Below, in pieces: positions 25,068 to 34,578 of a DNA stretch of 64,000 nucleotides; position 1 is the stretch's first letter; each line of letters starts with the position of its first letter. Source of the stretch: DATEPR01 sp036279295 (lineage in GTDB: Bacteria; Actinomycetota; Actinomycetes; Mycobacteriales; Pseudonocardiaceae); assembly GCA_036279295.1 (NCBI GenBank), contig DASUJK010000076.1:1-64000 (forward strand), given 5' to 3'. The notes under the pieces are model-generated. The model was not told the DNA's origin. It saw nothing but the letters and a program-made list of their open reading frames with translations, and made no database searches. The translations under genes were made by a program, and so were the position numbers.

Positions 25068-26144
25068 ATGACCACCTCGGACCACACCAGCGGCACGACA
25101 TCAGGCGACGACAGACGGCCGGAGGCACCGGACCGCAACCTGGCGCTGGAGCTGGTGCGGGTCACGGAGGCGGCAGCGATGGCAGCCGGTCGCTGGGTCG
25201 GTCGCGGTGACAAAATCGGTGGTGACGGCGCCGCGGTGGACGCCATGCGGATGCTGATCGGCACCGTGTCCATGAACGGCATCGTGGTCATCGGCGAAGG
25301 CGAGAAGGACCAGGCGCCGATGCTGTACAACGGCGAACGCGTCGGCAACGGCGACGGCCCCGACTGTGACGTGGCGGTCGACCCGATCGACGGCACCACG
25401 CTGATGGCCAAGGGCATGCCCAATGCCATCGCGGTGCTCGCCGTGACGGAACGTGGCGCGATGTTCGATCCGTCGGCCGTGTTCTACATGGAGAAGCTCG
25501 CAGTCGGCCCGGAAGCGGCCGACGTGGTGGATCTCACCGTGCCGGTCGCCGAGAACATACGCAGGGTGGCCAGGGCCAAGAACAGCGGTGTGTCCGACGT
25601 GACCGTCTGCATTCTGGACCGGCCGCGCCACGAACAACTCGTCCAGGAGGTCCGGCAGGCAGGCGCGCGCATCCAGTTCATCTCCGACGGCGACGTCGCG
25701 GGCGCGATCTCCGCCGCCCGCCCGGACACCGGTGTCGACATGCTGGTAGGCATCGGCGGCACCCCGGAGGGCATCATCGCGGCGTGCGCGCTCAAGTGCA
25801 TGGGCGGCATGATCCAGGCGCGATTGTGGCCGAAGGACGATGACGAGCGGCGCAAGGCGTTGGACGCGGGCCACGACCTGAACCGCGTGCTGCGCACCGA
25901 CGACCTGGTGAGCGGGAACAACGCGTTCTTCTGTGCCACCGGCATCACCGACGGGGACCTGTTGCGGGGCGTGCGCTACCGGGCTGGCGGCTGCACGACC
26001 CAGTCGATCGTGATGCGGTCGAAGTCCGGCACGGTGCGGATGATCGAGGGGTTCCACCGGTTGACCAAGCTGCGCGAGTACTCGTCGGTCCCCTTCGATC
26101 GTGCGGAACTGGCCGAAACGGACGCGCCGCCGCCGCTGCCGTAG
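25068..26144 (+). CDS. glpX: Class II fructose-1,6-bisphosphatase
   Basis: Gluconeogenic enzyme that hydrolyses fructose 1,6-bisphosphate to fructose 6-phosphate; 358 aa with a short disordered N-terminus before the ~325-residue fold. Metal and substrate motifs are GEGEKDQAPMLYNGE, DVAVDPIDGTT and GGTPEG, followed by GMIQARLWP. The ATG follows GGGAGG at five bases. It is the only class expected in actinobacteria (Rv1099c ortholog), so it is probably essential for growth on non-sugar carbon. Fumarase lies a few genes on, as in mycobacteria. Confidence 0.96.
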   Translation: MTTSDHTSGTTSGDDRRPEAPDRNLALELVRVTEAAAMAAGRWVGRGDKIGGDGAAVDAMRMLIGTVSMNGIVVIGEGEKDQAPMLYNGERVGNGDGPDCDVAVDPIDGTTLMAKGMPNAIAVLAVTERGAMFDPSAVFYMEKLAVGPEAADVVDLTVPVAENIRRVARAKNSGVSDVTVCILDRPRHEQLVQEVRQAGARIQFISDGDVAGAISAARPDTGVDMLVGIGGTPEGIIAACALKCMGGMIQARLWPKDDDERRKALDAGHDLNRVLRTDDLVSGNNAFFCATGITDGDLLRGVRYRAGGCTTQSIVMRSKSGTVRMIEGFHRLTKLREYSSVPFDRAELAETDAPPPLP

Positions 26145-26333
26145 CCCGACTGTTGTGCCCTGTTGCGCCGTGTTGTGTCCACCTCCGGAGTCGCAGCCGA
26201 CCGGAAATCTGATCGTGACCATTTCGGTTAGATGAACGGGCAACTTGTGCGGCCCTGTTGGCGTCTAGATCAAAGAAGCCACACAGGCACACCGGGCACC
26301 GTCGTCGTCGACGGTTCGGCGAGGGGGGTACTC

Positions 26334-26954
26334 GTGCGCATGAGGAAGATCGTTGTGGGGTTGTCCGCGGTGATCGCGGTGGGGGCCATCGCGGCATGCT
26401 CATCGGGCCCGTCGGACTCGTCGGCGTCGCCGCAGATCGCGGTGGCGGCGGACACGGGAACCAGCGCACCGGCGAAGTCCACTGTAGACCCAACGACGAC
26501 GGTGGCGCCGACCACCGTGGCACCGACGACGACGGCTCCCACCACCACCAAGGCCGCCCCAACCACGACGAAGGCGCCGGTCACACGGACCGCGGCCAAA
26601 GTGTCCAGCGTGCCGTGCTCGACGGCAGCCAAGGCGTGTGTCGACCTGTCGGCGCACAAGGCGTGGCTGGTGAGTGACGGCAAGATCGTGTACGGGCCGG
26701 TGTCGATCATGCCGGGCCGGGTCGGCTGGCGGACACCGACGGGCACGTTCCACGTCACGTTCAAGGACGCGAACTACTTCAGCCACGAGTTCCAGGTGCC
26801 GATGCCCGATGCCGTGTTCTTCTACCCGGGCATCGCGTTCCACGTCGGCAGCCTGGTCGAGCACTCACACGGCTGCATCCACCTGTCGCGGACGTCGGCA
26901 TCGAAGTTCTTCCACGCGCTGTCGGCCGGCGACGAGGTACAGGTGGTCCAGTGA
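26334..26954 (+). CDS. L,D-transpeptidase lipoprotein (YkuD domain)
   Basis: Exported cell-wall enzyme that would form 3-3 peptidoglycan crosslinks; about 206 aa. The N-terminal signal ends in a lipobox (AIAAC, Cys22). A Thr/Pro/Ala linker of TTT repeats (about 45-85) spans the wall, followed by a YkuD catalytic domain. Its motif is HSHGCIHLS, with nucleophile Cys181 and the HVG histidine just before. GAGGGGG lies six bases before the GTG; an ATG two codons in is an alternative. A hairpin terminator follows. The domain is compact and lacks the Ig-like modules of mycobacterial Ldt enzymes. Confidence 0.9.
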   Translation: MRMRKIVVGLSAVIAVGAIAACSSGPSDSSASPQIAVAADTGTSAPAKSTVDPTTTVAPTTVAPTTTAPTTTKAAPTTTKAPVTRTAAKVSSVPCSTAAKACVDLSAHKAWLVSDGKIVYGPVSIMPGRVGWRTPTGTFHVTFKDANYFSHEFQVPMPDAVFFYPGIAFHVGSLVEHSHGCIHLSRTSASKFFHALSAGDEVQVVQ

Positions 26955-27016
26955 CTGTCCGACACCCCGAGTACCGTTCGAACGGGATCGAACACAGGGG
27001 TTGATTCAGGGTGACT

Positions 27017-27052
27017 CTGATGCCCGGCGCCGCACGCGGTGTCGGGCATCAG
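27017..27052 (+). terminator. Hairpin terminator after the L,D-transpeptidase gene
   Basis: A 10-bp perfect outer stem (27017-27026 with 27043-27052) has an inner GC-rich pairing and is followed by TGTTTGACGACGAGTTTT. It lies 62 bp past the stop. Confidence 0.65.
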
Positions 27053-27060
27053 TGTTTGAC

Positions 27061-27996
27061 GACGAGTTTTGATCAAGTGCAACCGTTTCGTCCGCGTTGG
27101 GGTTCTTTAGGTGGGAACTCCGACGAAGGGACGGCACGCGATGTGAGCACAAGGCACGACAGCAGCCCGAACAGGGGCGGCCGGGACATATTCCTGGTCT
27201 GAGCGCCGGCAAGACGACCGGCGTAAGTCAAGCGCGACGGGCGCACGACGGCATGCTGACCAGCCTGACCGAGCCACCCGATCTCGTGCTACCCGAAACA
27301 AGCAGCAGGCTCCGATGCCTGATCTGGGCCGCCCCGACCGGCCCGCACGGGCTGAGGACAACTGGCTGTAGGACGGGTTGTTACGCAGCGAAGGTGGTGT
27401 GGGAATGGCTGGTGGGCGGCGAGGTGCACTGGTCGAACAACCGAGCGGGCGATAGCACCGGTGTGGCGCCAACCACCGGGCATCGGCACCGACATCGGCA
27501 CTGGATCGACCCGAGCACCGGACCGGTGTTGTCACCCAGGCAGCGACACGCGATCGGCGACACTTGAGCCCGATCAGCGCTGGCGTCGAGTCTGGCCGAG
27601 CATCGGATGGCCACCCGAGCACCAGACCGCCATCGATGGCGTCGATCTGGCTGAGCATCGGATCGCCACCGAGCAGGGGACCGGCATCGGGTGCCAACAC
27701 CGGAGTCGCAGCCAAGCACCGAGGCTGGATCGCCTGGGTGTCCGACCGACATCGCGGCCGGACGGCTACGGCACTCCACCGGAACAGGCCGGCGGGTGCC
27801 GGTCGGCGGCCACATCGCAACGGTCGGAGCCGGCACCAGAACTTGATCGGCCGGAGTGCGCGATCGGAAGCGCGCCAGGTCTGCCGAGCAGTAGACGCCA
27901 GTACCGCACCAGGTCCGCCGAACACCAGACGCCGGACTGAATCGGGCACCACGCCGGGCAGAGCGGCTCTGGTTGCGCGGCCGGTGCACCTGTGGG
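27061..27996. other. About 0.9 kb with no supported gene
   Basis: Open frames exist on both strands, but they overlap one another, lack ribosome-binding sites and have skewed Arg/Pro/Cys/Ser compositions with no recognisable domain. The stretch 27480-27720 is rich in degenerate short repeats of the types GCATCGG, GAGCACCGG and GAGCATCGGAT. It looks like non-coding or decayed DNA. A structured RNA cannot be excluded by eye. Confidence 0.5.
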
Positions 27997-28986
27997 TCAG
28001 CTGTTGTTGGACGAGTGGCCGGGGAAGAGGTGCGCTGACGGGTTCAGGGCAACGGCGATGTTGTTGACCGCCGTGGCTGCTTCGCCGAAGCCGGTTGCGA
28101 TCAGCTTCACCTTGCCGTCGTAGGCCGCTACGTCGCCTGCCGCGTAGATCCTGTCGCGCGCGGTGCGCATGGTCGGGTCCACGCGAACGGCCCGGTGGTC
28201 CAGTTCCAGGCCCCAGGACTCAAGCGGTCCGAGGTCTGCGATGAAGCCGAGTGCGGCTACCACCGCGTGGGCCGGAAGGGTCATCCGTTCGCCGGTTTTG
28301 ACCAGTACGTCGACCTCGTGCAGGCCACCGTCGTTGCCACGCAACTCGCTCACCTCGGCGTCGACGATGATCGGCACGCCGAGTTCGCGGACCTGACGAA
28401 CGGTGCTGGGCAGCGCTCGGAACTGGGCGCGCCGGTGCACCAGCGTCACCGACGACGCGATCGGGTGCAGGGCCAGGGCCCAGTCCAGGGCGGAGTCGCC
28501 GCCACCGACGATCACCACGTCCTGACCCTCGTGCACGGCCAGCGACGGCACGAAGTGCACCATGCCTCGGCCCAGCCAACCGTCGCCGGCCGGTAGCGGG
28601 CGGGGGCGGAACTCGCCGATGCCGGCCGTGATCAGGATGGCGCCCGCGCGCACGGAACTGCCGTCGGTGAGGGATACGACCAGGCGGTCGCCGGCCTCCG
28701 TGAGGTCTCTTGCCTGCCGGCCCAGCAGGTACAGGGGCTTGGCCTGAGCAGCCTGCTCCACCAGTGCTGTCACCAGGTCGCGGCCGCGAATGGCGGGGAA
28801 CCCGGCTACGTCGAAGATCATCTTCTCGGGGTACATCGCGGTGATCTGGCCGCCTGGCTCCGGTAGCGCGTCGACAATGGCCACCGTGAGCTCACGGAAC
28901 CCCGCGTAGTACGCCGCGAACAGGCCAGATGGCCCGGCCCCGACGATCAGCAGGTCGACGTCGTACTGGTCCGCTGGCTCGGCCAT
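27997..28986 (-). CDS. Ferredoxin/flavodoxin-NADP+ reductase, thioredoxin-reductase-like (YumC type)
   Basis: FAD enzyme of 329 aa that passes electrons between NADPH and ferredoxin. The FAD-binding motif is GAGPSGLFAAYYAG (residues ~15-28) and the NADP motif is VGGGDSALDWA. The C-terminal YAAGDVAAYDG and FGEAATAVNNIA segments bind FAD. The redox CxxC of true thioredoxin reductases is absent, which fits FNR type 2. The start chosen (ATG at 28986) has AAAGGTGG eight bases upstream. The gene is divergent from fumarase. Confidence 0.9.
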   Translation of the reverse strand: MAEPADQYDVDLLIVGAGPSGLFAAYYAGFRELTVAIVDALPEPGGQITAMYPEKMIFDVAGFPAIRGRDLVTALVEQAAQAKPLYLLGRQARDLTEAGDRLVVSLTDGSSVRAGAILITAGIGEFRPRPLPAGDGWLGRGMVHFVPSLAVHEGQDVVIVGGGDSALDWALALHPIASSVTLVHRRAQFRALPSTVRQVRELGVPIIVDAEVSELRGNDGGLHEVDVLVKTGERMTLPAHAVVAALGFIADLGPLESWGLELDHRAVRVDPTMRTARDRIYAAGDVAAYDGKVKLIATGFGEAATAVNNIAVALNPSAHLFPGHSSNNS

Positions 28987-29108
28987 TGCGGTGACCACCT
29001 TTCGCTCGTGGCGGGAGCACCCAGAGCGTAGATCCATCGACGGTGTGACGGACGTGGAACGCGCCACAACAGCAGCGGACGGGCGGATTCAGGTCCAAAC
29101 TTGAACAC

Positions 29109-30506
29109 ATGGGTGATCAGGAATTTCGCATCGAACACGACACGATGGGCGAGGTCCGGGTGCCGGTGCACGCCCTGTGGCGGGCCCAGACCCAGCGCGC
29201 CGTCGAGAATTTCCCGATCTCCGGCCGTCCACTGGAACGATCCCAGATCCGCGCGCTCGGCCTGCTGAAGGCCGCCGCCGCCCGCGTGAACGCCAAACTG
29301 GGTGTGTTGGCCCCTGACGTCGCCGACGCCATCGCCGTGGCCGCCGACGACGTGGCCGCCGGGCGTTACGACGACCAGTTCCCGCTGGACGTCTTCCAGA
29401 CCGGTTCGGGCACCTCGTCGAACATGAACGCCAACGAGGTGATCGCCACGCTCGCCAGCCGCGCGCTCGGCCGCGACGTGCATCCGAACGACCACGTGAA
29501 CGCATCCCAGTCGTCCAACGACACGTTCCCGACGACGATCCGGGTCGCCGCCACCGAAGCGGTCGCCACCGACGTCGTACCCGCGCTGCGCCATCTCGCC
29601 GAGACCATCGAGGGACGCGCCGACGAGTGGGCCGACATCGTGACGGCCGGCCGTACCCACCTGATGGACGCCGTGCCGGTCACGTTCGGCCAGGAAGCAG
29701 GCGCGTGGGCCGCACAGATCCGCTACGGCATCGAACGGCTGGAGTCCGGGCTGGGTCGACTCGCCGAGCTGCCGATCGGGGGTACCGCTGTCGGCTCGGG
29801 CCTGAACGCGCCGGACGGGTTCGGCGCCGCCGTGGCCGACGAACTGGCTTCGGCAACCGGGCTGCCGTTGGTCGAGGCCCGCGACCACTTCGAGGCGCAG
29901 GCGACGCAGGACGGCGTTGTCGAGACGTCCGGTCACCTGCGGACCGTCGCGGTGAGCCTGAGCAAGATCGCCAACGACGTACGCTGGCTGGGTTCGGGCC
30001 CCCGCACCGGGCTGGCCGAACTGGCCCTGCCGGACCTGCAGCCCGGCTCGTCGATCATGCCCGGCAAGGTGAACCCGGTCATCTGCGAGGCGACCCTGCA
30101 GGTCGTCGCCCAGGTGATCGGCAACGACGCCGCCGTCGCCTACGCGGGCGCGCAGGGCAACTTCCAGCTCAACGTGAACCTGCCGGTGATCGCGCGCAAC
30201 GTGTTGGAGTCGGCGAAACTGATCGCCGCCGTGTCCCGCCTGCTGGCGGACAAGGTCTTCGCCGGGGTGCAGGTCAACGTCGAACAGGCCCGCGAGCACG
30301 CCGAGGGCTCCCCCGCGATCGTCACCCCGCTGAACCGGTTCCTCGGCTACGAAGAGGCAGCTGCGGTAGCCAAGCAGGCACTGAAGGAACGCAAGACCAT
30401 CCGTGAGGTCGTGCTGGCACGCGGCTACGTCGACGCCGGCAAACTGACCGTCGAGCAGTTGGACGCGGCCCTCGACGTGCTGCACATGGCCAAGGGCGGC
30501 CGCTGA
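29109..30506 (+). CDS. fumC: Class II fumarate hydratase
   Basis: Iron-independent fumarase of the TCA cycle, interconverting fumarate and malate; 465 aa, the usual length. The superfamily signature GSSIMPGKVNP (about 316-326) carries catalytic residues. Family segments TGSGTSSNMNANEV and the HPNDHVNASQSSND stretch (active-site His) are intact. It corresponds to fum (Rv1098c) and lies near glpX as in mycobacteria. Start region has no clear Shine-Dalgarno. Confidence 0.96.
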   Translation: MGDQEFRIEHDTMGEVRVPVHALWRAQTQRAVENFPISGRPLERSQIRALGLLKAAAARVNAKLGVLAPDVADAIAVAADDVAAGRYDDQFPLDVFQTGSGTSSNMNANEVIATLASRALGRDVHPNDHVNASQSSNDTFPTTIRVAATEAVATDVVPALRHLAETIEGRADEWADIVTAGRTHLMDAVPVTFGQEAGAWAAQIRYGIERLESGLGRLAELPIGGTAVGSGLNAPDGFGAAVADELASATGLPLVEARDHFEAQATQDGVVETSGHLRTVAVSLSKIANDVRWLGSGPRTGLAELALPDLQPGSSIMPGKVNPVICEATLQVVAQVIGNDAAVAYAGAQGNFQLNVNLPVIARNVLESAKLIAAVSRLLADKVFAGVQVNVEQAREHAEGSPAIVTPLNRFLGYEEAAAVAKQALKERKTIREVVLARGYVDAGKLTVEQLDAALDVLHMAKGGR

Positions 30507-30558
30507 CCCGGGACGCAAATCTCGCGAACTGTCGGCGACCAGCGGCACCATAGGTGAC

Positions 30559-32082
30559 GTGCTGTTCTCCGATGTCGTGCGCGCGTCCGCAGCCGTGGCG
30601 GCCACCCGGTCCCGGCTGGCCAAGGTCGACACCCTGGCCGGCGCGCTACGTGCCGCCGACCTGGCCACCGAGGTCCCCGCCGTCGTCGGCTTCCTCATCG
30701 GGCAGCCCCGGCAGGGCCGGATCGGCACCGGCTGGCGCACCCTCGTCAAGCTGGACGTGCCACCAGCCGACGACCCGACGTTGACGGTGGCCGAGGTCGA
30801 CCGGGTGTTGACCGAACTCGCGGCGACCAGCGGCGCAGGCTCGGCCGCCGCTCGCGCCACGCACCTGACCGCGCTGCTGCGCCAGGCCACCAAAGCCGAA
30901 CACGACTTCCTACTCCGCCTGCTCACCGGTGAACTGCGCCAGGGTGCCCTGGAAGGCGTCATGGTGGACGCCGTCGCGAAGGCAGCCGACGTGCCGGGGA
31001 ACGACGCCCGCCGGGCGCTGATGCTGTCCGGTTCGCTCGCCGCCACCGCGACGGCAGCGCTGACCGGCGGTGTCGACGAGCTACGCGAGTTCCGGCTGAC
31101 CCTCGGCCGGCCGATCCGGCCGATGCTCGCCTCCCCCGCCGAGTCCGTCGCCGAGGCGATCGCCGAACTCGGCGACACGTCCGTCGAGTACAAATTGGAC
31201 GGCGCCCGCATCCAGGTGCACCGGGACGGCACCGATGTGCACGTGTACACCAGAACCCTGCGCGAGATCACCGCGAGCGTGCCGGAGCTCGTCGCGATGA
31301 TCCTGGAGCTGCCCGTGCACTCGGTCGTACTGGACGGCGAGACGCTGGCCCTGGACATGGACGGCAGGCCGCGCCCGTTCCAGGAGACGATGAGCCGGTT
31401 CGGCGCCACCACCCCACGTGAGGAACTGCTGCGGCCCTACTTCTTCGACTGCCTGCACCTGGACGGCGTCGACCTACTGGACGCGCCGCTGCGCGAGCGG
31501 GCCGAGGCACTGCGGACAGCCGCTGGGGACTACCTGATCCCCGGCCGGCACAGTCCGAACGCGACAGAGGCAGCCGACGTGCTCGCGGCCGCGTTGGCCG
31601 CCGGGCAGGAAGGTGTTGTCGTGAAGGCGCTGGACGCGCCGTACGCGGCCGGTCGGCGCGGCAAGACCTGGCAGAAGGTGAAGCCGGTGCACACCCTGGA
31701 TCTGGTGGTGCTCGGCGCCGAGTGGGGTCACGGCAGACGCACCGGCCTTCTGTCCAACCTGCACCTCGGCGCCCGCGACCCGGACGGCGGGCCACCGGTG
31801 ATGGTCGGCAAGACGTTCAAGGGGCTCACCGACGAGTTGCTTGCCTGGCAGACAACGGAATTCCCGAAGTACGAGTCGCGCAGCACCGACTGGACCGTCT
31901 ACCTGCGGCCGGAACTGGTCGTGGAAATCGCGCTGGACGGTGTACAGGTCAGCACGCGGTACCCAGGTGGCGTGGCGCTGCGGTTCGCCAGGGTGGTGCG
32001 CTACCGGCCGGACAAGGACGCAGCGGATGCGGACACGATCGAGGCGGTACAGGCCATGCTACCCGGCAACGGGCCGGCATGA
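30559..32082 (+). CDS. ligB: ATP-dependent DNA ligase, LigB type
   Basis: ATP-dependent ligase of 507 aa, matching mycobacterial LigB, which seals nicks alongside the NAD-dependent LigA. An N-terminal DNA-binding domain (about 1-185) precedes the adenylation domain, whose catalytic Lys212 is in EYKLDGAR. Motifs IIIa/IV follow as YFFDCLHLDG and EGVVVKALDAPY, and motif V is TWQKVKP. An OB domain ends the protein. The GTG start lies 52 bp past fumarase. Its TGA abuts the convergent regulator's TGA, forming TGATCA. Confidence 0.94.
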   Translation: MLFSDVVRASAAVAATRSRLAKVDTLAGALRAADLATEVPAVVGFLIGQPRQGRIGTGWRTLVKLDVPPADDPTLTVAEVDRVLTELAATSGAGSAAARATHLTALLRQATKAEHDFLLRLLTGELRQGALEGVMVDAVAKAADVPGNDARRALMLSGSLAATATAALTGGVDELREFRLTLGRPIRPMLASPAESVAEAIAELGDTSVEYKLDGARIQVHRDGTDVHVYTRTLREITASVPELVAMILELPVHSVVLDGETLALDMDGRPRPFQETMSRFGATTPREELLRPYFFDCLHLDGVDLLDAPLRERAEALRTAAGDYLIPGRHSPNATEAADVLAAALAAGQEGVVVKALDAPYAAGRRGKTWQKVKPVHTLDLVVLGAEWGHGRRTGLLSNLHLGARDPDGGPPVMVGKTFKGLTDELLAWQTTEFPKYESRSTDWTVYLRPELVVEIALDGVQVSTRYPGGVALRFARVVRYRPDKDAADADTIEAVQAMLPGNGPA

Positions 32083-32919
32083 TCAACCTTGAGCCAACCC
32101 GAACAGATGATCTCGGGTGCGGTCGGCAGACAGCGCGTCGCCGAGCAGGCTGCCCATGATGTCGCGGTAGACCGTGACGTCCGGCTCGGTCTGGTAGTAC
32201 GTGGCGCACACGAGCTGTTCGGTGAAGACGACACTTTTGTCGCTGTCGTACTCCATGATCGTGAACGACCCGTGCATGCCGGCGTGCATGCCAACCGACC
32301 TCGGGATCATCTGAAGCGTCACGTTCGGCCACTCGCTCGCCGCCAGCAGATGCCGCGCCTGCCCGCGGGCCACCGGATCGTCGGAACCCAGCCAGGACAT
32401 CGCGTGCTCGTCGACGACAACGTGCAGCGCCGGGCCCGCCGGTGCGGCCAGCACAGCCTGCCTGGTCAGCTGCGCGTCCATCAGCTGGTCGATCTCGTCG
32501 GCGGTGTGGGACACGACGCCGTTGTCCAGCAGGTGCCGGCCGTAGTCGGCGGTCCGCAGGAGCACGGGCAGCAGGTAGAGCTGGAAGTCCAGTACCCGGT
32601 TGGCCGACGCCTCAAGATGGGTCAGCGACCGCCAGTACCTGGGCACCGACACGGTCCGCGTCCACCAGGCCCGATGGCACTGCCGGACCACGGTGAGCAG
32701 TTCGGCGCCCCGGTCCGCCGTCACGTCGTACAGGCCGAGCAACGCCTCGACCTCGGCAATCCGCAGGCCAGTGCCGGTTTCCAGCCGTCGGACCGTGTGC
32801 TCCGGCATGCCGAGCCGGCTTGCGACGTCCTGACAGGACAGTCCGGCCGCCTCCCGGAGTCGGCGCAGTTCGGTCGCCACTCGGCTGGACACGACCGAGG
32901 CGTGTGGATCACCGGACAT
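32083..32919 (-). CDS. XRE-family regulator with DUF5753 domain
   Basis: Transcription factor of 278 aa typical of actinomycetes. A Cro/CI-type helix-turn-helix (about 17-60: ELRRLREAAGLSCQDVASRLG) precedes a C-terminal DUF5753 domain of unknown ligand. Such proteins often pair with small DUF397 proteins, but none is adjacent. It may act alone or its partner may be lost. The ATG has GGGAGA about nine bases upstream. It is divergent from guaB1, separated by 162 bp, which it may regulate. Confidence 0.88.
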   Translation of the reverse strand: MSGDPHASVVSSRVATELRRLREAAGLSCQDVASRLGMPEHTVRRLETGTGLRIAEVEALLGLYDVTADRGAELLTVVRQCHRAWWTRTVSVPRYWRSLTHLEASANRVLDFQLYLLPVLLRTADYGRHLLDNGVVSHTADEIDQLMDAQLTRQAVLAAPAGPALHVVVDEHAMSWLGSDDPVARGQARHLLAASEWPNVTLQMIPRSVGMHAGMHGSFTIMEYDSDKSVVFTEQLVCATYYQTEPDVTVYRDIMGSLLGDALSADRTRDHLFGLAQG

Positions 32920-33067
32920 GACGTGGCATCTCCCTGGTTCGGCGAAGTGGGCGCTGGTTGCCTTCCGCATCGTCGCGAGCGGGCGCCGTCCGCATCGCTC
33001 GATTCGGGCCGACACAGCCGCAATTTGCGCTGCCGGCAGGAGACCCACCGAATGGCCCCCGGCCAGG

Positions 33068-33073
33068 TACTCT
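33068..33073 (+). promoter_or_regulatory. -10 box (TACTCT) for leaderless guaB1
   Basis: TANNNT hexamer eight bases before the guaB1 GTG, with no ribosome-binding site. The same hexamer precedes the trpS leader. Confidence 0.55.
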
Positions 33074-33081
33074 GGGGTGCC

Positions 33082-34521
33082 GTGCGCTTCATCGAGGGCG
33101 ATCGGCCCGGTTACGACCTGACTTACGACGACGTGTTCCTGGTGCCTCGGCGGTCCGCCGTCGAGTCGAGGTTCGGCGTCGACCTGACGACCGCGGACGG
33201 CACCGGCGCGACCATTCCGGTGGTGGTGGCCAACATGACGGCCGTGGCCGGCCGGCGGATGGCCGAGACGGTGGCCAGGCGCGGCGGCCTGGTGGTGCTC
33301 CCACAGGACGTGGACACCGCCGCCGTGGCCGAGATCGTGGCCTGGGTGAAGACCCGGCACACCGTCTGGGACACGCCCCTTGTGCTGACGCCGGCAGGCT
33401 CGGTCGCCGACGTGTTGAACCTGCTGCCCAAGCGTGCCCACGGTGCCGTCGCCGTGGTGGACGACGCCGGCCGACCGGTCGGCGTCGTGAACGAGGCCAG
33501 CTGCGTCGGCGTCGACCGGTTCACCCGGGTCGGCGACGTGATGGACACGGACGTACCGCTGTTGCCGCTGGACACGGCGCCGCGTGCGGTGTTCGACGAG
33601 GTGCACGGCAGGCCGGCGCGGCTGGCGCTGGGCGTGGCCGAGAACGGCATGCTGGCCGGCGTGCTGACCGAACTGGGGGCGCTGCGGGCCGAGCTGTACA
33701 CCCCGGCGGTCGACTCGGCGGGCCGGCTGCGCGTCGCGGCCGCCGTCGGGGTCAACGGCGACGTGGTGGCGAAGGCGAAAGACCTGGTCGCGGCGGGTGT
33801 GGACGTCCTGGTGGTGGACACAGCCCACGGCCACCAGGAGAAGATGCTGACCACGCTGCGCTCGGTCCGCGAGCACGCTCCCGGCCTGCCGCTGGTGGCC
33901 GGCAACGTCGTCACGGCGGAGGGCGTGCGGGATCTCGTGGCCGCCGGTGCCGACGTGGTCAAGGTCGGTGTCGGGCCGGGCGCGATGTGCACCACCAGGA
34001 TGATGACCGGCGTGGGCAGGCCGCAGTTCTCGGCGGTCGCCGAGTGCGCGGCGGAGGCACGCAGGCTGGGCAAGCACGTGTGGGCCGACGGTGGCGTGCG
34101 GCACCCGAGGGACGTCGCACTGGCGCTGGCCGCGGGCGCGAGTGCGGCGATGGTCGGCTCGTGGTTCGCCGGCACCTTCGAGTCACCGGGCGATCTGCAG
34201 CGGGACGAGAACGGCAACCTCTACAAGGAGTCGTTCGGCATGGCGTCCAAGCGGGCCGTGACCGCGAGAACGCGTGGCGACAGCGCCTTCGACCGGGCTC
34301 GCAAAGCCCTGTTCGAAGAAGGAATTTCCAGCTCCAGAATGCGATTGGACCCGATTCGGCCAGGCGTCGAGGACCTGTTGGACGAGATCTGCTCCGGCGT
34401 GCGCTCGTCGTGCACCTACGCGGGCGCACCGGATCTGGAGTCCTTCCACGAGCATGCCGTACTGGGCGTTCAGTCCGCAGCCGGTTTCGCTGAGGGCAGA
34501 CCGCTACCGGCCGGTTGGTAG
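33082..34521 (+). CDS. guaB1: GuaB1-family IMP dehydrogenase-related protein (likely GMP reductase)
   Basis: Purine-salvage enzyme of the IMPDH/GMPR fold; 479 aa. The N-terminal MRFIEGDRPGYDLTYDDVFLVP is characteristic of GuaB1, for which mycobacterial work supports GMP reductase activity (GMP to IMP). A CBS-domain pair occupies about 95-200. The catalytic loop is GPGAMCTTR with Cys303, and the flap contains the KESFGMASKRA segment. The chosen GTG gives the exact family N-terminus and lies eight bases after TACTCT. The neighbours, ligB and an exporter, give no further clue. Confidence 0.93.
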   Translation: MRFIEGDRPGYDLTYDDVFLVPRRSAVESRFGVDLTTADGTGATIPVVVANMTAVAGRRMAETVARRGGLVVLPQDVDTAAVAEIVAWVKTRHTVWDTPLVLTPAGSVADVLNLLPKRAHGAVAVVDDAGRPVGVVNEASCVGVDRFTRVGDVMDTDVPLLPLDTAPRAVFDEVHGRPARLALGVAENGMLAGVLTELGALRAELYTPAVDSAGRLRVAAAVGVNGDVVAKAKDLVAAGVDVLVVDTAHGHQEKMLTTLRSVREHAPGLPLVAGNVVTAEGVRDLVAAGADVVKVGVGPGAMCTTRMMTGVGRPQFSAVAECAAEARRLGKHVWADGGVRHPRDVALALAAGASAAMVGSWFAGTFESPGDLQRDENGNLYKESFGMASKRAVTARTRGDSAFDRARKALFEEGISSSRMRLDPIRPGVEDLLDEICSGVRSSCTYAGAPDLESFHEHAVLGVQSAAGFAEGRPLPAGW

Positions 34522-34565
34522 CCGATCAATGACAAATGACATGAGAAATGGATTGCACCGACAAT

Positions 34566-34571
34566 TAAGCT
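34566..34571 (+). promoter_or_regulatory. -10 box (TAAGCT) for leaderless ABC exporter gene
   Basis: TANNNT hexamer seven bases before the GTG of the ATPase gene. The 58 bp between guaB1 and that GTG are A/T-rich and contain no ribosome-binding site. Confidence 0.5.
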
Positions 34572-34578
34572 GGCCTGC

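Noticed and set aside
27107..27952. A 281-codon open frame on the minus strand in the gene-poor region.
   Set aside because: Arg/Pro/Cys-rich, no ribosome-binding site, no recognisable domain and overlapping equally long frames on the other strand.
28947..31412. An 821-codon open frame opposite fumarase and the DNA ligase.
   Set aside because: Both plus-strand genes are complete and conserved. The opposite frame is Ser/Arg-rich and has no domain.
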